Of a DNA stretch of 50,319 bases, positions 6,477 to 14,250 are shown piece by piece. Under the pieces are notes generated by a model. That model searched no databases. It was not told where the DNA came from and worked only from the letters and a program-made list of their open reading frames with translations. This DNA comes from Phenylobacterium sp. (GTDB lineage: Bacteria > Pseudomonadota > Alphaproteobacteria > Caulobacterales > Caulobacteraceae). The stretch spans positions 1 to 50,319 of the forward strand of contig NZ_JAUYAW010000060.1 of the NCBI RefSeq assembly GCF_030693405.1, in the 5' to 3' direction. Position numbers and translations under genes: made by a program. The first letter of the stretch is position 1. Every line of letters begins with the position of its first letter.

Positions 6477-6941
6477 ATGACCGACACCAACGGAACCGAG
6501 GCCGCCCAGGCCGACACCTTCTTCGACATCAGCGAGGTCCATCAGGCGATTGCCGACCCGCTCTACAAGACCAGCGAACGCTATCGCAGTGAGGTGGCGT
6601 CGAAGCTGACCCGCTCTCAAGCCGCCGGCACGGTCGGCCGCATGGGCGAACAGATCACCCACGCCCAACGGACCCACACCGTCAACGCCGTGAACCTCGC
6701 AGAGGGCACCTACGGCGGCGCTCAGCCGATGCCCAAGCCTGCACCTCCGCTGTCCAGCATCCACACGTTCTCCAGCCTGGATCAGATCAACGCCGTGATG
6801 TCGTCAGATAGCTACCGCGACCCCACCTACCGCCAAGGGGTCGTCGAGCGCATCGAACGGTCGATCCGGGCCGGCACCCTGGACGACCGTGCCCTAGCCC
6901 AGGTGGCCGCCTGGCAGGCCGCCGCGCAAGGGGGCCGCTGA
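6477..6941 (+). CDS. Hypothetical protein with an internal duplication
   Basis: A 154-residue acidic protein with no recognised family. Residues about 16-53 (FFDISEVHQAIADPLYK, then SERYRSEVASKLTRSQAAGT) and 99-137 (FSSLDQINAVMSSDSYR, then PTYRQGVVERIERSIRAGT) align as two copies of one motif of about 38 residues, with a shared pattern F-x-x-(I/L)...Y-(K/R)...YR...V...(K/R)...R-S...AGT. A Pro-rich linker separates them. The motif probably forms helical hairpins and could mediate pairing with a partner. Third gene of the operon, 42 bases after the previous stop. Confidence 0.55.
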   Translation: MTDTNGTEAAQADTFFDISEVHQAIADPLYKTSERYRSEVASKLTRSQAAGTVGRMGEQITHAQRTHTVNAVNLAEGTYGGAQPMPKPAPPLSSIHTFSSLDQINAVMSSDSYRDPTYRQGVVERIERSIRAGTLDDRALAQVAAWQAAAQGGR

Positions 6942-6942
6942 T

Positions 6943-7200
6943 ATGGCGATGATCAATCCCCGCTATCCCTCTAACCGCGCACCGGACGACCACCGCCTGC
7001 TCGACGTCACGCGCGCTGCGGCTGTCTGCGGGTTCAAGCCGGCAACCCTGCTGGCGCTCGCAGAGTGCCGGCGCGGACCCATCCCATACCTCATTGAGGA
7101 GGACGGGACGCCGCTCGCCTGGACTACCGAGGGGATCTACATCTGGCGACAGATGTGCAAGGCGCGGGACCGGCAGGCTCAGCAGAAGGCTGCGGCCTGA
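6943..7200 (+). CDS. Small AlpA/excisionase-like helix-turn-helix protein
   Basis: An 85-residue protein that starts one base after the preceding stop. LLDVTRAAAVCGFKPATLLAL near the N-terminus has the MerR/AlpA-type helix-turn-helix pattern. It is followed by IPYLIEEDGTPLAWTTEGIYIW, where such proteins have their wing and recognition segment. Excisionases and AlpA-type activators of islands have this size. A role in element excision or regulation is possible but no integrase is in view. The stop overlaps the next ATG (TGATG). Confidence 0.5.
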   Translation: MAMINPRYPSNRAPDDHRLLDVTRAAAVCGFKPATLLALAECRRGPIPYLIEEDGTPLAWTTEGIYIWRQMCKARDRQAQQKAAA

Positions 7201-7370
7201 TGGCTGACGAGCCCGCGCGCAACAGCCGCGAGGTGGCCGACATCATCGGCCAGGGCGTCGTTCGCCGGACCTATGTCCACCTCGACGCCCCGCCGCCCAT
7301 TGAGCGGGCCTATCGCCCGTCTGCGCTGGGCAACCCACCGCCCAAGCAACGGCGGCGCGACCGCGCCTAA
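7200..7370 (+). CDS. 56-residue basic peptide, unknown function
   Basis: Begins at ATG 7200, sharing one base with the preceding stop, so it is probably translationally coupled. The sequence is hydrophilic (NSREVADIIGQGVVRRTYVH), with a Pro-rich middle and a strongly basic C-terminus (PPPKQRRRDRA). The position inside a tight operon is the main support for it being real. No family recognised. Confidence 0.5.
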   Translation: MADEPARNSREVADIIGQGVVRRTYVHLDAPPPIERAYRPSALGNPPPKQRRRDRA

Positions 7371-7387
7371 CGCATCAAGGAGCCAGC

Positions 7388-7756
7388 ATGACACCGAACC
7401 CAAAGGACGACCCGCTTGGCTGGCTCCGCGCGACTAGTGATCAACCCTGGCTCTCCACCGCTGAGGCCGCGAAGCAGCTTGGGATCACCCCCGGCCGACT
7501 CTGCCGGCTTCGGCGGCTGGGCCGCACGCCTCCCGCGGCGTCCATGCGGGTCAGCCGCAACGTGATACTGTGGTCGTTAGCCGAGCCTTGGCCGCGAACG
7601 TGGGGGCAAATCCAGCTTGGCGGCTACCCGAAAACGGCTACGGGGCCAGCCTCAATTCCCGAAGCCGAATGCGCAAAGCCTGATCCGAGACGTCAAACAG
7701 TTCAGCCAGCCTCGCCAGGGCCTTTTCTCGTGCATACGCGCGGCGGACCTCGTTAG
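7388..7756 (+). CDS. Helix-turn-helix protein, C-terminus reads into antisense of immA
   Basis: Begins at ATG 7388 with AAGGAGCC upstream; frame length 122 residues. Residues 20-55 (WLSTAEAAKQLGITPGRLCRL) are a MerR/HTH_17-type DNA-binding motif of the excisionase class. From about residue 84 the frame runs antisense through the last 119 bases of the minus-strand peptidase gene, and its composition changes (TATGPASIPEAECAKPDPRR). The natural gene probably ended near 7640 and was cut by the arrival of the neighbouring cassette. Last gene of the 5567-7756 operon. Confidence 0.5.
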   Translation: MTPNPKDDPLGWLRATSDQPWLSTAEAAKQLGITPGRLCRLRRLGRTPPAASMRVSRNVILWSLAEPWPRTWGQIQLGGYPKTATGPASIPEAECAKPDPRRQTVQPASPGPFLVHTRGGPR

Positions 7757-8120
7757 CCGGCAAGAGGAGCTGCGCTGCAAACCGGTCGGCCTGCCGCTCC
7801 ATATCGTCACCCAGGTTCGGGCTGCGGTAGAGCGCATTGTCCACTACCTCGTCCACGAGGTCCCGGTGGAGCATGTAATGCGCAAGCTCATGGGCGAACG
7901 TGAAGCGCTGCCGGCGTGAAGAGTCGCGACTGTTGATCACGATGCGGTATCCGGCCCGCGCGCGCGCATCACGCACCAGCTTGCCCGCGATGTTCTCTGA
8001 GAGGGGTGACCGCTCCACCTCAAGACCAAGATCGGCTGCCATTGCATCGAGGTCCACTGGGACCCGCTGCAAATAGCGGTTAACGACAGCCGCTTCGCCC
8101 ACATCAGCGAGCTGGATCAT
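7638..8120 (-). CDS. ImmA/IrrE-family metallopeptidase
   Basis: A 160-residue zinc metallopeptidase. The gluzincin motif AHELAHYML gives His77, Glu78 and His81, and the downstream Glu108 in MERQADRFAAQLLLP is the expected third ligand. In ImmA and IrrE the domain cleaves a repressor in response to DNA damage or phage. The usual partner helix-turn-helix repressor is absent next to it. GGGAGG lies just upstream of the ATG. The start overlaps the end of the membrane-protein gene by 17 bases, so it is co-translated as the last gene of a four-gene operon with a SocAB-like pair. Its substrate may be one of those proteins (inference). Confidence 0.85.
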   Translation of the reverse strand: MIQLADVGEAAVVNRYLQRVPVDLDAMAADLGLEVERSPLSENIAGKLVRDARARAGYRIVINSRDSSRRQRFTFAHELAHYMLHRDLVDEVVDNALYRSPNLGDDMERQADRFAAQLLLPANEVRRAYAREKALARLAELFDVSDQALRIRLRELRLAP

Positions 8121-8565
8121 CGTTGCCTCCCCGTTTCAACTCGGCAGCCAATTCGTCTTCCGGCGCATCCCCGCCTGACGCACCGGACGTCGAGAGGTAG
8201 AGCTGCACCATACCCGGCAGCTCGCGCATGGTAAGCGCTCGGGCCGCATCAGCCGCCGTGGACTTGGCCGTCTCCTCGGCGATGTCTCGTGCGACCTGCT
8301 CTGCGGCGATCTTGGCGCTCTCCTTCAGCGCGGTGTAGCCCCACAGCGCGGTCAGCGCGACGAACACCGTGACCGCTGCCAGAATGACCGCAATGGCCGT
8401 CAGCAGTATGGTGACGAGGTCTTGATAGCTGAAGCCCTGGGGAGCGCTTTGCAGACCACGAGTGCAGACGAACCAGAGCGCCAGCCCAAACAGGACCGTA
8501 TTGACGAGCAGAAGCAGCCGATTGCCCCACTCGGAGACGCTCTTAAGAGGCGACTTCACTGGCAC
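8104..8565 (-). CDS. Two-span membrane protein in the Panacea operon
   Basis: About 153 residues from GTG 8565 (GGGGAG eight bases upstream); GTG 8559 is an alternative. Two membrane segments are clear: LLLLVNTVLFGLALWFV (about residues 16-34) and LVTILLTAIAVILAAVTVFV (about 47-70). A long Ala/Glu/Lys-rich helix follows (LKESAKIAAEQVARDIAEET), then an acidic tail. It overlaps the upstream SocB-like gene by 23 bases and the peptidase gene by 17. Membrane-active toxins are among the known partners of Panacea antitoxins, so it is either an effector or a membrane anchor for the system. Confidence 0.65.
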   Translation of the reverse strand: MPVKSPLKSVSEWGNRLLLLVNTVLFGLALWFVCTRGLQSAPQGFSYQDLVTILLTAIAVILAAVTVFVALTALWGYTALKESAKIAAEQVARDIAEETAKSTAADAARALTMRELPGMVQLYLSTSGASGGDAPEDELAAELKRGGNDDPAR

Positions 8566-9304
8566 TTGGCGGCTCCCCGTAGCCCCACCAACCGCTGGTG
8601 TCGGTGCGCCGGGCCTTGTCCTCCGCAGCCTCCTGAACTTCGTTCCAGAGCCTGCAAGTGTCGGCCGCCATGCGCGCAAGCTGCTCGTAATCGAACAGTT
8701 CAATCCCATCGCCAAAGGTGATCTCAGCAGTCCGAGGGCGTTTGGCCCGCTGCGGGAACTGCAACATGGACAGCCTCGCGCCCGAAAGGTCGCGTTCAAG
8801 CGCGCGGGACTGCTCGTGCATGGCCGACAGTGCGAACCGCAAGCCGCCGGCTGTGTAGGGCCGACGCCGATAATTGACACCGACAACCGAGGGAGCCTCG
8901 CCTGCCTGCAGGAGGACGACGTCGGAGCAATAGCTAACTGAAACACCCATGCCGAGCTGAAGCCGACCAAACTCTCTGGAGGCCGCGACAACACTTCTTT
9001 CCAGAACCAGCTCGTGGAAGAGCCTAGCCAGCTCCAAGCACGACCGGCGTTCCTCGCCCTTGCGGGACTGAGCGGCCACAGCAGCCAGAATGTCATCAGT
9101 CGTCGGCTTCGGCGTTGCGATGGGGAGCGGGAGACCCAGGCCCCAGATTGCCCCCTCTGCCAACCGGACGGGGCGGTATGACATGCGCGCTGGGCCTAAG
9201 AGCCCCACCAGCCGCTTCCGCTGCTCGGCAATGGGCAGGGTGGCGATGTTAGCGAGGTCCTCGCTAGGTAAATGGCGCTTCCTGGTCAGGATCCACTCCA
9301 TCAT
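8543..9304 (-). CDS. SocB-like protein, putative toxin of a Panacea pair
   Basis: About 253 residues from ATG 9304 (ATG 9301 is an alternative; both follow GAGAG). The gene follows a Panacea antitoxin gene with a 41-base overlap, as socB follows socA in Caulobacter. By eye the sequence fits the SocB type: an N-terminal RHLPSEDLANIATLP, a Tyr/Pro/Arg segment (SYRPVRL), a conserved SAMHEQSRALERDL helix near residues 158-172, and a C-terminal ELFDYEQLARMAADTCRLW. SocB binds the DnaN sliding clamp and stalls replication unless SocA delivers it to ClpXP. The resemblance is from memory and needs a profile search; the alternative is an unknown Panacea-associated protein. Confidence 0.5.
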   Translation of the reverse strand: MMEWILTRKRHLPSEDLANIATLPIAEQRKRLVGLLGPARMSYRPVRLAEGAIWGLGLPLPIATPKPTTDDILAAVAAQSRKGEERRSCLELARLFHELVLERSVVAASREFGRLQLGMGVSVSYCSDVVLLQAGEAPSVVGVNYRRRPYTAGGLRFALSAMHEQSRALERDLSGARLSMLQFPQRAKRPRTAEITFGDGIELFDYEQLARMAADTCRLWNEVQEAAEDKARRTDTSGWWGYGEPPSASEVAS

Positions 9305-9818
9305 CCGGGCTCTCGACAGACAGCTTGTGTCGCGAGAATCGTTCGAGGACGAGCATATCACTGATACGCATTCCGCGCCCTGGATTCGTTCTCGCTTCGT
9401 TCGAAACCACATCCCAGGGGCCGCCAGGGACGTGAGAAAGAGCGACAAGCTGGCTGGCGCTCAGGCTGCCAAGAGTGTTGACCACTCGCCGACATACAGC
9501 GACCGCGCCTGCATCGGACACCGGGGGGACCACCAGAAGGCGGCCCGACGTATAGTCCGACCGAACGGCCCGCCAAGTAATCGGGCTGCTCCCAGCTTCC
9601 TTGAAGGCTTGGTAGACGTTGGGGTGAACGGGACCGTGCGTCCAGGCCTCGAAATAGCCGTCCACGAGCGGGGCGCGGTTTGCCGTGAGATAAGCCCCGT
9701 GGGTGAAGTAAAGCAGCTTCTGCAGCATCAAGTTAGTGACCACGAGCGCCCGCCCCTCCGCCTCGTCGAGCAGGAGGTTTGCAATAGCGCGGGCGTCGAA
9801 CTTTGGGTTGTCGTTCAC
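9264..9818 (-). CDS. Panacea-domain (SocA/DUF4065-type) antitoxin
   Basis: About 184 residues from GTG 9818, with CGGAG six bases upstream. The in-frame ATG at 9905 adds residues rich in Cys and Gly that look non-coding. Panacea hallmarks are clear: LMLQKLLYFTHG (Gln33, Lys34, Leu35) and EAWTHGPVHPNVYQAF (Trp59, Gly62, Pro63). Panacea domains neutralise unrelated toxins; Caulobacter SocA does so as an adaptor that hands SocB to ClpXP. It is the first gene of a four-gene operon whose frames all overlap. An inverted repeat GTGACA (9899-9904) / TGTCAC (9923-9928) lies upstream. Confidence 0.82.
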   Translation of the reverse strand: MNDNPKFDARAIANLLLDEAEGRALVVTNLMLQKLLYFTHGAYLTANRAPLVDGYFEAWTHGPVHPNVYQAFKEAGSSPITWRAVRSDYTSGRLLVVPPVSDAGAVAVCRRVVNTLGSLSASQLVALSHVPGGPWDVVSNEARTNPGRGMRISDMLVLERFSRHKLSVESPDDGVDPDQEAPFT

Positions 9819-9898
9819 GAAGGCTCCGACTGGCTGCGCGCGCCAGTAGCTTCCGATACGCTCTTTACCGCCAACCACAAGGCCGCAGCGCCCACAAA

Positions 9899-9928
9899 GT
9901 GACACCCATCGGCGGAAGAAACTGTCAC
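9899..9928. promoter_or_regulatory. Inverted repeat upstream of the Panacea operon
   Basis: GTGACA and TGTCAC arms are separated by 18 bases, 80-110 bases before the GTG at 9818. Their position fits an operator for autoregulation. No convincing -10/-35 pair could be assigned. Confidence 0.35.
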
Positions 9929-9994
9929 CCAGTTTTCGTCGTCGACCAACCCAACCTACTGATTTCGCTTATCTTTAAGTAGCCCCGGGAAGGG

Positions 9995-10070
9995 TGGTGC
10001 CGCCTAGGTGACTCGAACACCTGACCTACGCATTACGAATGCGCCGCTCTACCGGCTGAGCTAAGGCGGC
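9995..10070 (-). tRNA. tRNA-Thr (anticodon CGT), island integration site
   Basis: The minus strand folds as a tRNA: 5' GCCGCCT pairs with AGGCGGC, the D-arm is TTAGCTCAGCCGGTAGAGC, the anticodon CGT is at 10035-10037 inside CATTCGTAATG, the T-loop is TTCGAGTC, and CCA is encoded (9995-9997). Its 3' end is the edge of the low-order accessory region at 1-9994, the usual geometry for tRNA-targeted islands. The direct repeat of the 3' end expected at the far boundary is not within the window. Confidence 0.96.
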
Positions 10071-10118
10071 CCGTGGCGACGTTGCCGCGCCAGGGGCGAG
10101 GCTTACGTCCGGGCGGGC

Positions 10119-10147
10119 TATTTAGCGGCTCTTGGCGCGCTCGCCAA
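10119..10147 (-). promoter_or_regulatory. Promoter candidate for tRNA-Thr
   Basis: On the minus strand TTGGCG (10142-10147), a 17-base spacer and TAAATA (10119-10124) precede the tRNA 5' end by about 50 bases. Good match to a housekeeping promoter; not tested. Confidence 0.45.
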
Positions 10148-10160
10148 GCGCCTGCGTGGT

Positions 10161-10331
10161 TCACGGCGCGGGGAACAGGACGGGACCCAGGCGGGCCACC
10201 CCGAGGCCTGCGGCGATGCAGACGACCGCAAAGGCGATGAGCAGCCAGAACCGCAGGCCAAGCAGTTGTCCCGGGGGGCGGGGGGCGGGGTCGTCCTCGT
10301 CTGGATCGCCAGGCGGCGGCGGGGCGCTCAC
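10161..10331 (-). CDS. Small single-span membrane protein coupled to hemD
   Basis: 56 residues from a GTG at 10331 that overlaps the hemD stop as GTGA. The N-terminal half is Pro/Asp-rich and soluble (PPPPGDPDEDDPAPRPP). The C-terminal half is one hydrophobic helix, GLRFWLLIAFAVVCIAAGLG. The overlap and the clean membrane segment support a real gene. In Proteobacteria the gene after hemD often encodes a membrane protein (HemX type), but this one is far shorter than HemX and is not claimed to be it. Confidence 0.6.
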   Translation of the reverse strand: MSAPPPPGDPDEDDPAPRPPGQLLGLRFWLLIAFAVVCIAAGLGVARLGPVLFPAP

Positions 10332-11056
10332 GAGGCCTCGGCCACCGGCGGGGCGGCCCGGTCGATCAGATTCAGAAGGGCTGACTCCAGAGGCACCGGC
10401 GCATAGACCCGCGGGCCGATCCGCGCCCGGGCCAGGGGCTTGGCGACGGCCTTGGACAGGCACAGGGCCCGCAGGTCCGGGGCCTGACGCCCACGCATGA
10501 GCACGGCCAGCTGGCGGGCCGCCTTCGGGGAATAGAGCAGGGCCGCCTCGGCCCGCAGCGCCTGATTGAGGGCCGCAGCCGGCGGGGTCACCGGCACCGT
10601 TTCATAGATGGGCAGGGTGCGGGAGGCGACCCCGGCCTTGGCCAGCGCCCCGGCCAGGTCGCCGGCCGGCTCGGTGGCGGCCGGATGCAGCACCAGCCCG
10701 CGAAATTCCTCGGCCCGGCTGGCGATGCCGACGGCCAGCGCGGCCACATCCCCGTCGGCCGAGAGCACCTGGCGAAAGCCCGCCGCCCGGGCGGCCTGGG
10801 CGCAGGCCGCGCCCACGGCGAAGACCGGCAGGGCGCGAACCTCGGTGAGCTGGGCGAAGACCCGCACGCCGTTGGCGCTGGTGAAGGCGAGCGCGCCCAC
10901 GCCGGTGAGATCGGGCGCGGTCCCGGTGACGGGGCGCACCTCCAGAAGCGGCAGAACCAGCGGCATATGTCCCAGGGACCGCAGGCGGGCGGCGGTGGCG
11001 GTGGCGCCGGGCTCGGCCCGCGTGATCCAGATGAGGCGCCGGGGGGGTGCGGTCAT
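10328..11056 (-). CDS. hemD: Uroporphyrinogen-III synthase
   Basis: 242 residues from ATG 11056. HemD closes hydroxymethylbilane to uroporphyrinogen III with inversion of ring D, the branch point to haem and other tetrapyrroles. The family is poorly conserved; the support is the N-terminal IWITRAEPGATATAARL, the ALAFTSANGVRVFA segment near residue 80, LLYSPKAARQL near 190, two-lobe length, and location directly downstream of hemC on the same strand (48 bases). The ATG at 11092 would add a non-conserved 12 residues. Confidence 0.9.
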   Translation of the reverse strand: MTAPPRRLIWITRAEPGATATAARLRSLGHMPLVLPLLEVRPVTGTAPDLTGVGALAFTSANGVRVFAQLTEVRALPVFAVGAACAQAARAAGFRQVLSADGDVAALAVGIASRAEEFRGLVLHPAATEPAGDLAGALAKAGVASRTLPIYETVPVTPPAAALNQALRAEAALLYSPKAARQLAVLMRGRQAPDLRALCLSKAVAKPLARARIGPRVYAPVPLESALLNLIDRAAPPVAEAS

Positions 11057-11104
11057 GGCGCCAGCAAAGCTTGAGCCGCAGGGGCGATGCAACCCCGCAA
11101 CGAC

Positions 11105-12067
11105 CTATTCCGGCAGGATGATCGCGTCGCCGGCCTCGTCGCGGAGCTCGGCGCCCAGCTTCAGGCCAAGCTCCCGGGCCGCCACCACCGCGTCGGCGGC
11201 GCCAGTCAGATCCAGGCCCTCTTCGCGGCGGAAGCGCAGGCGGCCGTCGGGCGACAGGGCCTCGACGATCAGGAAGAGCTGGCCGGCCTTCAGGGTCGCA
11301 TAGGCGCCGATGGGCGTGCGGCAGGAGCTTTCCAGGGCCGCCATGGCGCCCCGCTCGGCCGCGACGGTGGTGGTGGTGTCCATGTCGCGCAGGGCCGCGA
11401 GCCAGGGCTGCCCCTGGTCGGCCTCGCGGGTCTCGATGGCCAGGGCGCCTTGGCCCGGGGCCGGGGGGCGCTCGACGGGATCGATGAAGCTCTTGGCCGC
11501 CCCGTCGAGGCCCAGGCGCTTGAGGCCCGACAGCGCCAGGATGATGGCGTCGTATTCGCCGGCCTCCAGCTTGGCCATGCGGGTGCCGACATTGCCCCGC
11601 AGGAGCTGGACGTCGAGGTCGGGGCGGGCGTGCAGGCTCTGGGCCTGGCGGCGCAGGCTGGCGGTGCCAAGCTTGGCGCCCTTGGGCAGGTCTTCCAGGG
11701 TGCGGGCCTCGCGGCTGAGGAAGGCGTCCCGGGGGTCCTCCCGCTCGGGGATGGCGGCGATGACCAGGCCCGGGGGCAGAACCGCGGGCATGTCCTTCAT
11801 GGAATGGACCGCGCAGTCGATGCGGCCGTCCAGCATCGCCTCCTCGATCTCCTTGGTGAACAGGGCCTTGCCGCCCACCTCCAGCAGGCGCCGGTCCTGG
11901 ATCTGATCGCCAGAGGTGCGGATCACGATCAGGGGGGCGACCTTCTCGGCGTCCTCCGGCGCTGCGCCCAGGGCCGCAGCGATACGACGCTGCATCTGGC
12001 CGGCCTGAGCCAGGGAGAGCTGGGACCCACGAGCCCCGATGCGGACGACGGGCGGTTGCGAAGACAC
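11105..12067 (-). CDS. hemC: Hydroxymethylbilane synthase (porphobilinogen deaminase)
   Basis: 320 residues, standard length. It polymerises four porphobilinogen molecules to hydroxymethylbilane in the cytoplasm. Key residues seen: the dipyrromethane attachment Cys249 in ESSCRTPIG, the catalytic Asp92 in HSMKDMP, and the Arg-rich substrate-binding LRRQAQ and LLRGNVGTR. Transcribed divergently from tsaD with a 72-base gap, and followed by hemD. This hemC-hemD / tsaD-gpsA arrangement is typical of Caulobacteraceae. Confidence 0.97.
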   Translation of the reverse strand: MSSQPPVVRIGARGSQLSLAQAGQMQRRIAAALGAAPEDAEKVAPLIVIRTSGDQIQDRRLLEVGGKALFTKEIEEAMLDGRIDCAVHSMKDMPAVLPPGLVIAAIPEREDPRDAFLSREARTLEDLPKGAKLGTASLRRQAQSLHARPDLDVQLLRGNVGTRMAKLEAGEYDAIILALSGLKRLGLDGAAKSFIDPVERPPAPGQGALAIETREADQGQPWLAALRDMDTTTTVAAERGAMAALESSCRTPIGAYATLKAGQLFLIVEALSPDGRLRFRREEGLDLTGAADAVVAARELGLKLGAELRDEAGDAIILPE

Positions 12068-12139
12068 GGTGAGCGGTCTACCTGCGATGCGATGACTGAC
12101 AGCCCGCTGCTACAGGACAGGCGCCTTGGCCGCAACCAG

Positions 12140-13243
12140 ATGACCGATGCCACGACGCTGGGGCTCACCGTCCTGGGCCTGGAGACCAGCTGCGATGAAA
12201 CCGCTGCGGCGGTCGTGCGCCTGGACGCCGAGGGCGCGGTGCAGGTGCTCTCCTCGGTGATCGCCAGCCAGATCGCCCAGCACGCCCCCTATGGCGGCGT
12301 CGTGCCCGAAATCGCCGCCCGCTCGCACGTGGAGGCCATCGACGCCATCGCCGCCCAGGCCATGGGCGAGGCCGGCCTCTCCTATGACGATCTGGACGGG
12401 GTGGCGGCCACCGCCGGGCCGGGCCTGGTGGGCGGGGTGATGGTGGGGCTGGCGTTCGGCAAGGCCGTGGCGCTGGCGAGGACCCTGCCGCTAGTGGCGG
12501 TCAACCACCTGGAGGGTCATGCGGTCTCCGCCAGACTGGGCGCGGCCGTCCCCTACCCCTTCCTGCTTCTGCTGGTCTCGGGCGGACATTGCCAGTTGCT
12601 GGAGGTGGGCGGGGTCGGCGCCTGTCGCCGCCTGGGCACCACCATGGATGATGCGGCGGGCGAGGCCTTCGACAAGATCGCCAAGACGCTGGGCCTGCCC
12701 TATCCCGGGGGGCCGGCCCTGGAAAAGCTGGCCGTCGGCGGCGATCCTGAGCGCTACGCCCTGCCGCGGGCGCGCCTGGGTCACAAGGACTGCGATTTTT
12801 CCTTTTCCGGCCTGAAGACCGCCGCGGCGAGGATCGCCGAGGGGCTGACCACGCAGGCTGAGCGCCGGGACCTGGCCGCCGCCGTCCAGACCGCCATCGC
12901 CCGCCAGCTGCGCGAACGCACCGAGCGGGCCATGGACCTCTACGCGCAAGCCCACGAGGGCGAGGCTCTGCGCTTCGTGGTCGCCGGCGGGGTGGCCGCC
13001 AACGGGACCGTCCGTGCGGTGCTGGAAGACGCCGCCCGCGCGCGGGACTTTTCCTTCACCGCCCCGCCGCTCGCCTACTGCACCGACAATGCGGCGATGA
13101 TCGCGCTCGCCGGCGCCGAGCGGCTGGCGCTGGGGATCAGCGATCCCCTGGACGCCCCGGCCCGGCCCCGCTGGCCCCTCGACGCGGCCGCCGCAGCCGC
13201 CAATCCCAGCCACCTCGCCGGCCGAAAGGGCGCCAAGGCATGA
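12140..13243 (+). CDS. tsaD: tRNA N6-adenosine threonylcarbamoyltransferase
   Basis: 367 residues from ATG 12140; an in-frame ATG at 12092 would add 16 unconserved residues. TsaD, with TsaB and TsaE, transfers threonylcarbamoyl to A37 of ANN-decoding tRNAs. ASKHA-fold motifs are intact: [10 protein letters not shown] at the N-terminus, the metal-binding [15 protein letters not shown], the [15 protein letters not shown] segment, and [11 protein letters not shown] near the C-terminus. The gpsA start overlaps its stop as ATGA, so the two are translationally coupled. Confidence 0.96.
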   Translation: MTDATTLGLTVLGLETSCDETAAAVVRLDAEGAVQVLSSVIASQIAQHAPYGGVVPEIAARSHVEAIDAIAAQAMGEAGLSYDDLDGVAATAGPGLVGGVMVGLAFGKAVALARTLPLVAVNHLEGHAVSARLGAAVPYPFLLLLVSGGHCQLLEVGGVGACRRLGTTMDDAAGEAFDKIAKTLGLPYPGGPALEKLAVGGDPERYALPRARLGHKDCDFSFSGLKTAAARIAEGLTTQAERRDLAAAVQTAIARQLRERTERAMDLYAQAHEGEALRFVVAGGVAANGTVRAVLEDAARARDFSFTAPPLAYCTDNAAMIALAGAERLALGISDPLDAPARPRWPLDAAAAAANPSHLAGRKGAKA

Positions 13244-14241
13244 GCCAGTCCATGAAACGCGCCGGGGTCATCGGCGCCGGCGCCTGGGGCACGGCCCTGG
13301 CCCAGGTCTGCGTCCGCGCCGGTCTTGAAACCACCCTGTGGGCCCGCGAGCCCGAGGTGGTCGCCGCCATCGCAGAGACCGGTGAGAATAGCCTCTTCCT
13401 GCCGGGCGTCCCCCTCGATCCCGCCCTAGCTTGCACCAATGACCTGGCGAGGCTTGCCGGCTGCGACCTGATCCTGATGGTCGCGCCGGCCCAGCACCTG
13501 CGGGCCGCGCTCACCGCGTTCGCCCCCCATGCCCGGCCGGGCCTGCCGATCGTGCTGTGCGCCAAGGGGGTGGAGCAGGGCTCGCTGAAGCTGATGACCG
13601 AAGTCCTGGCCGAGACCCTGCCTGAGGCGGCGGCCGCCGTCCTGTCTGGTCCCAGCTTCGCCGGCGAAGTGGCCCGGGGCCTGCCGACGGCCGTGACGCT
13701 CGCCTGTCCCAATGAGGCCCTGGGCAGGGCGTTGGCTGAGGCCATCGCCCTGCCGGCCTTCCGCCCCTACTACGCCCCGGACATGGTCGGCGCCGAGGTG
13801 GGCGGGGCGATCAAGAATGTGCTGGCCATCGCCTGCGGCATTGTCGAGGGCCGCGGGCTGGGGCGCTCGGCCCATGCCGCGCTCATCACCCGGGGCTTTG
13901 CGGAAATGACCCGAGTGGCCGTCGCCCTGGGCGGTCAGCCGGAGACCGTGGCCGGGCTCTGCGGCCTCGGCGACCTGGTGCTCACCTGTTCCAGCCCGCA
14001 GTCGCGCAATATGAGCGTCGGCCTGGCGCTGGGGGGCGGCCAGACCCTGGAGGCGGCCCTGGCCGGCAAGCTCTCGGTGGCCGAAGGGGTGGCGTCCGCG
14101 CCCGCCGTGCGCCAACTGGCGGCCAAGCTCGCCGTGGAGACACCCATCTGCGAAGCCGTCGCCGCCATCCTGGCCGGCGAGGTCGAGGTCGATCTCGCTA
14201 TCGCAAAGCTGCTTTCCCGTCCCCTCAAGGACGAACGCTAA
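13240..14241 (+). CDS. gpsA: Glycerol-3-phosphate dehydrogenase [NAD(P)+]
   Basis: 333 residues. Reduces dihydroxyacetone phosphate to sn-glycerol 3-phosphate, the backbone for phospholipids. Visible: N-terminal Rossmann motif [10 protein letters not shown], substrate-loop [18 protein letters not shown], and the catalytic Lys in [14 protein letters not shown]. The C-terminal helical domain is full length. Overlaps tsaD by four bases; a YciI-like gene follows after nine bases, so tsaD to the Rieske gene probably form one operon. Confidence 0.96.
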   Translation: MSQSMKRAGVIGAGAWGTALAQVCVRAGLETTLWAREPEVVAAIAETGENSLFLPGVPLDPALACTNDLARLAGCDLILMVAPAQHLRAALTAFAPHARPGLPIVLCAKGVEQGSLKLMTEVLAETLPEAAAAVLSGPSFAGEVARGLPTAVTLACPNEALGRALAEAIALPAFRPYYAPDMVGAEVGGAIKNVLAIACGIVEGRGLGRSAHAALITRGFAEMTRVAVALGGQPETVAGLCGLGDLVLTCSSPQSRNMSVGLALGGGQTLEAALAGKLSVAEGVASAPAVRQLAAKLAVETPICEAVAAILAGEVEVDLAIAKLLSRPLKDER

Positions 14242-14250
14242 GGACCTGGA

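Noticed and set aside
11087..12139. Long plus-strand frame leading into tsaD
   Set aside because: It is antisense to hemC, whose protein is clearly conserved; only the part from 12140 is tsaD.
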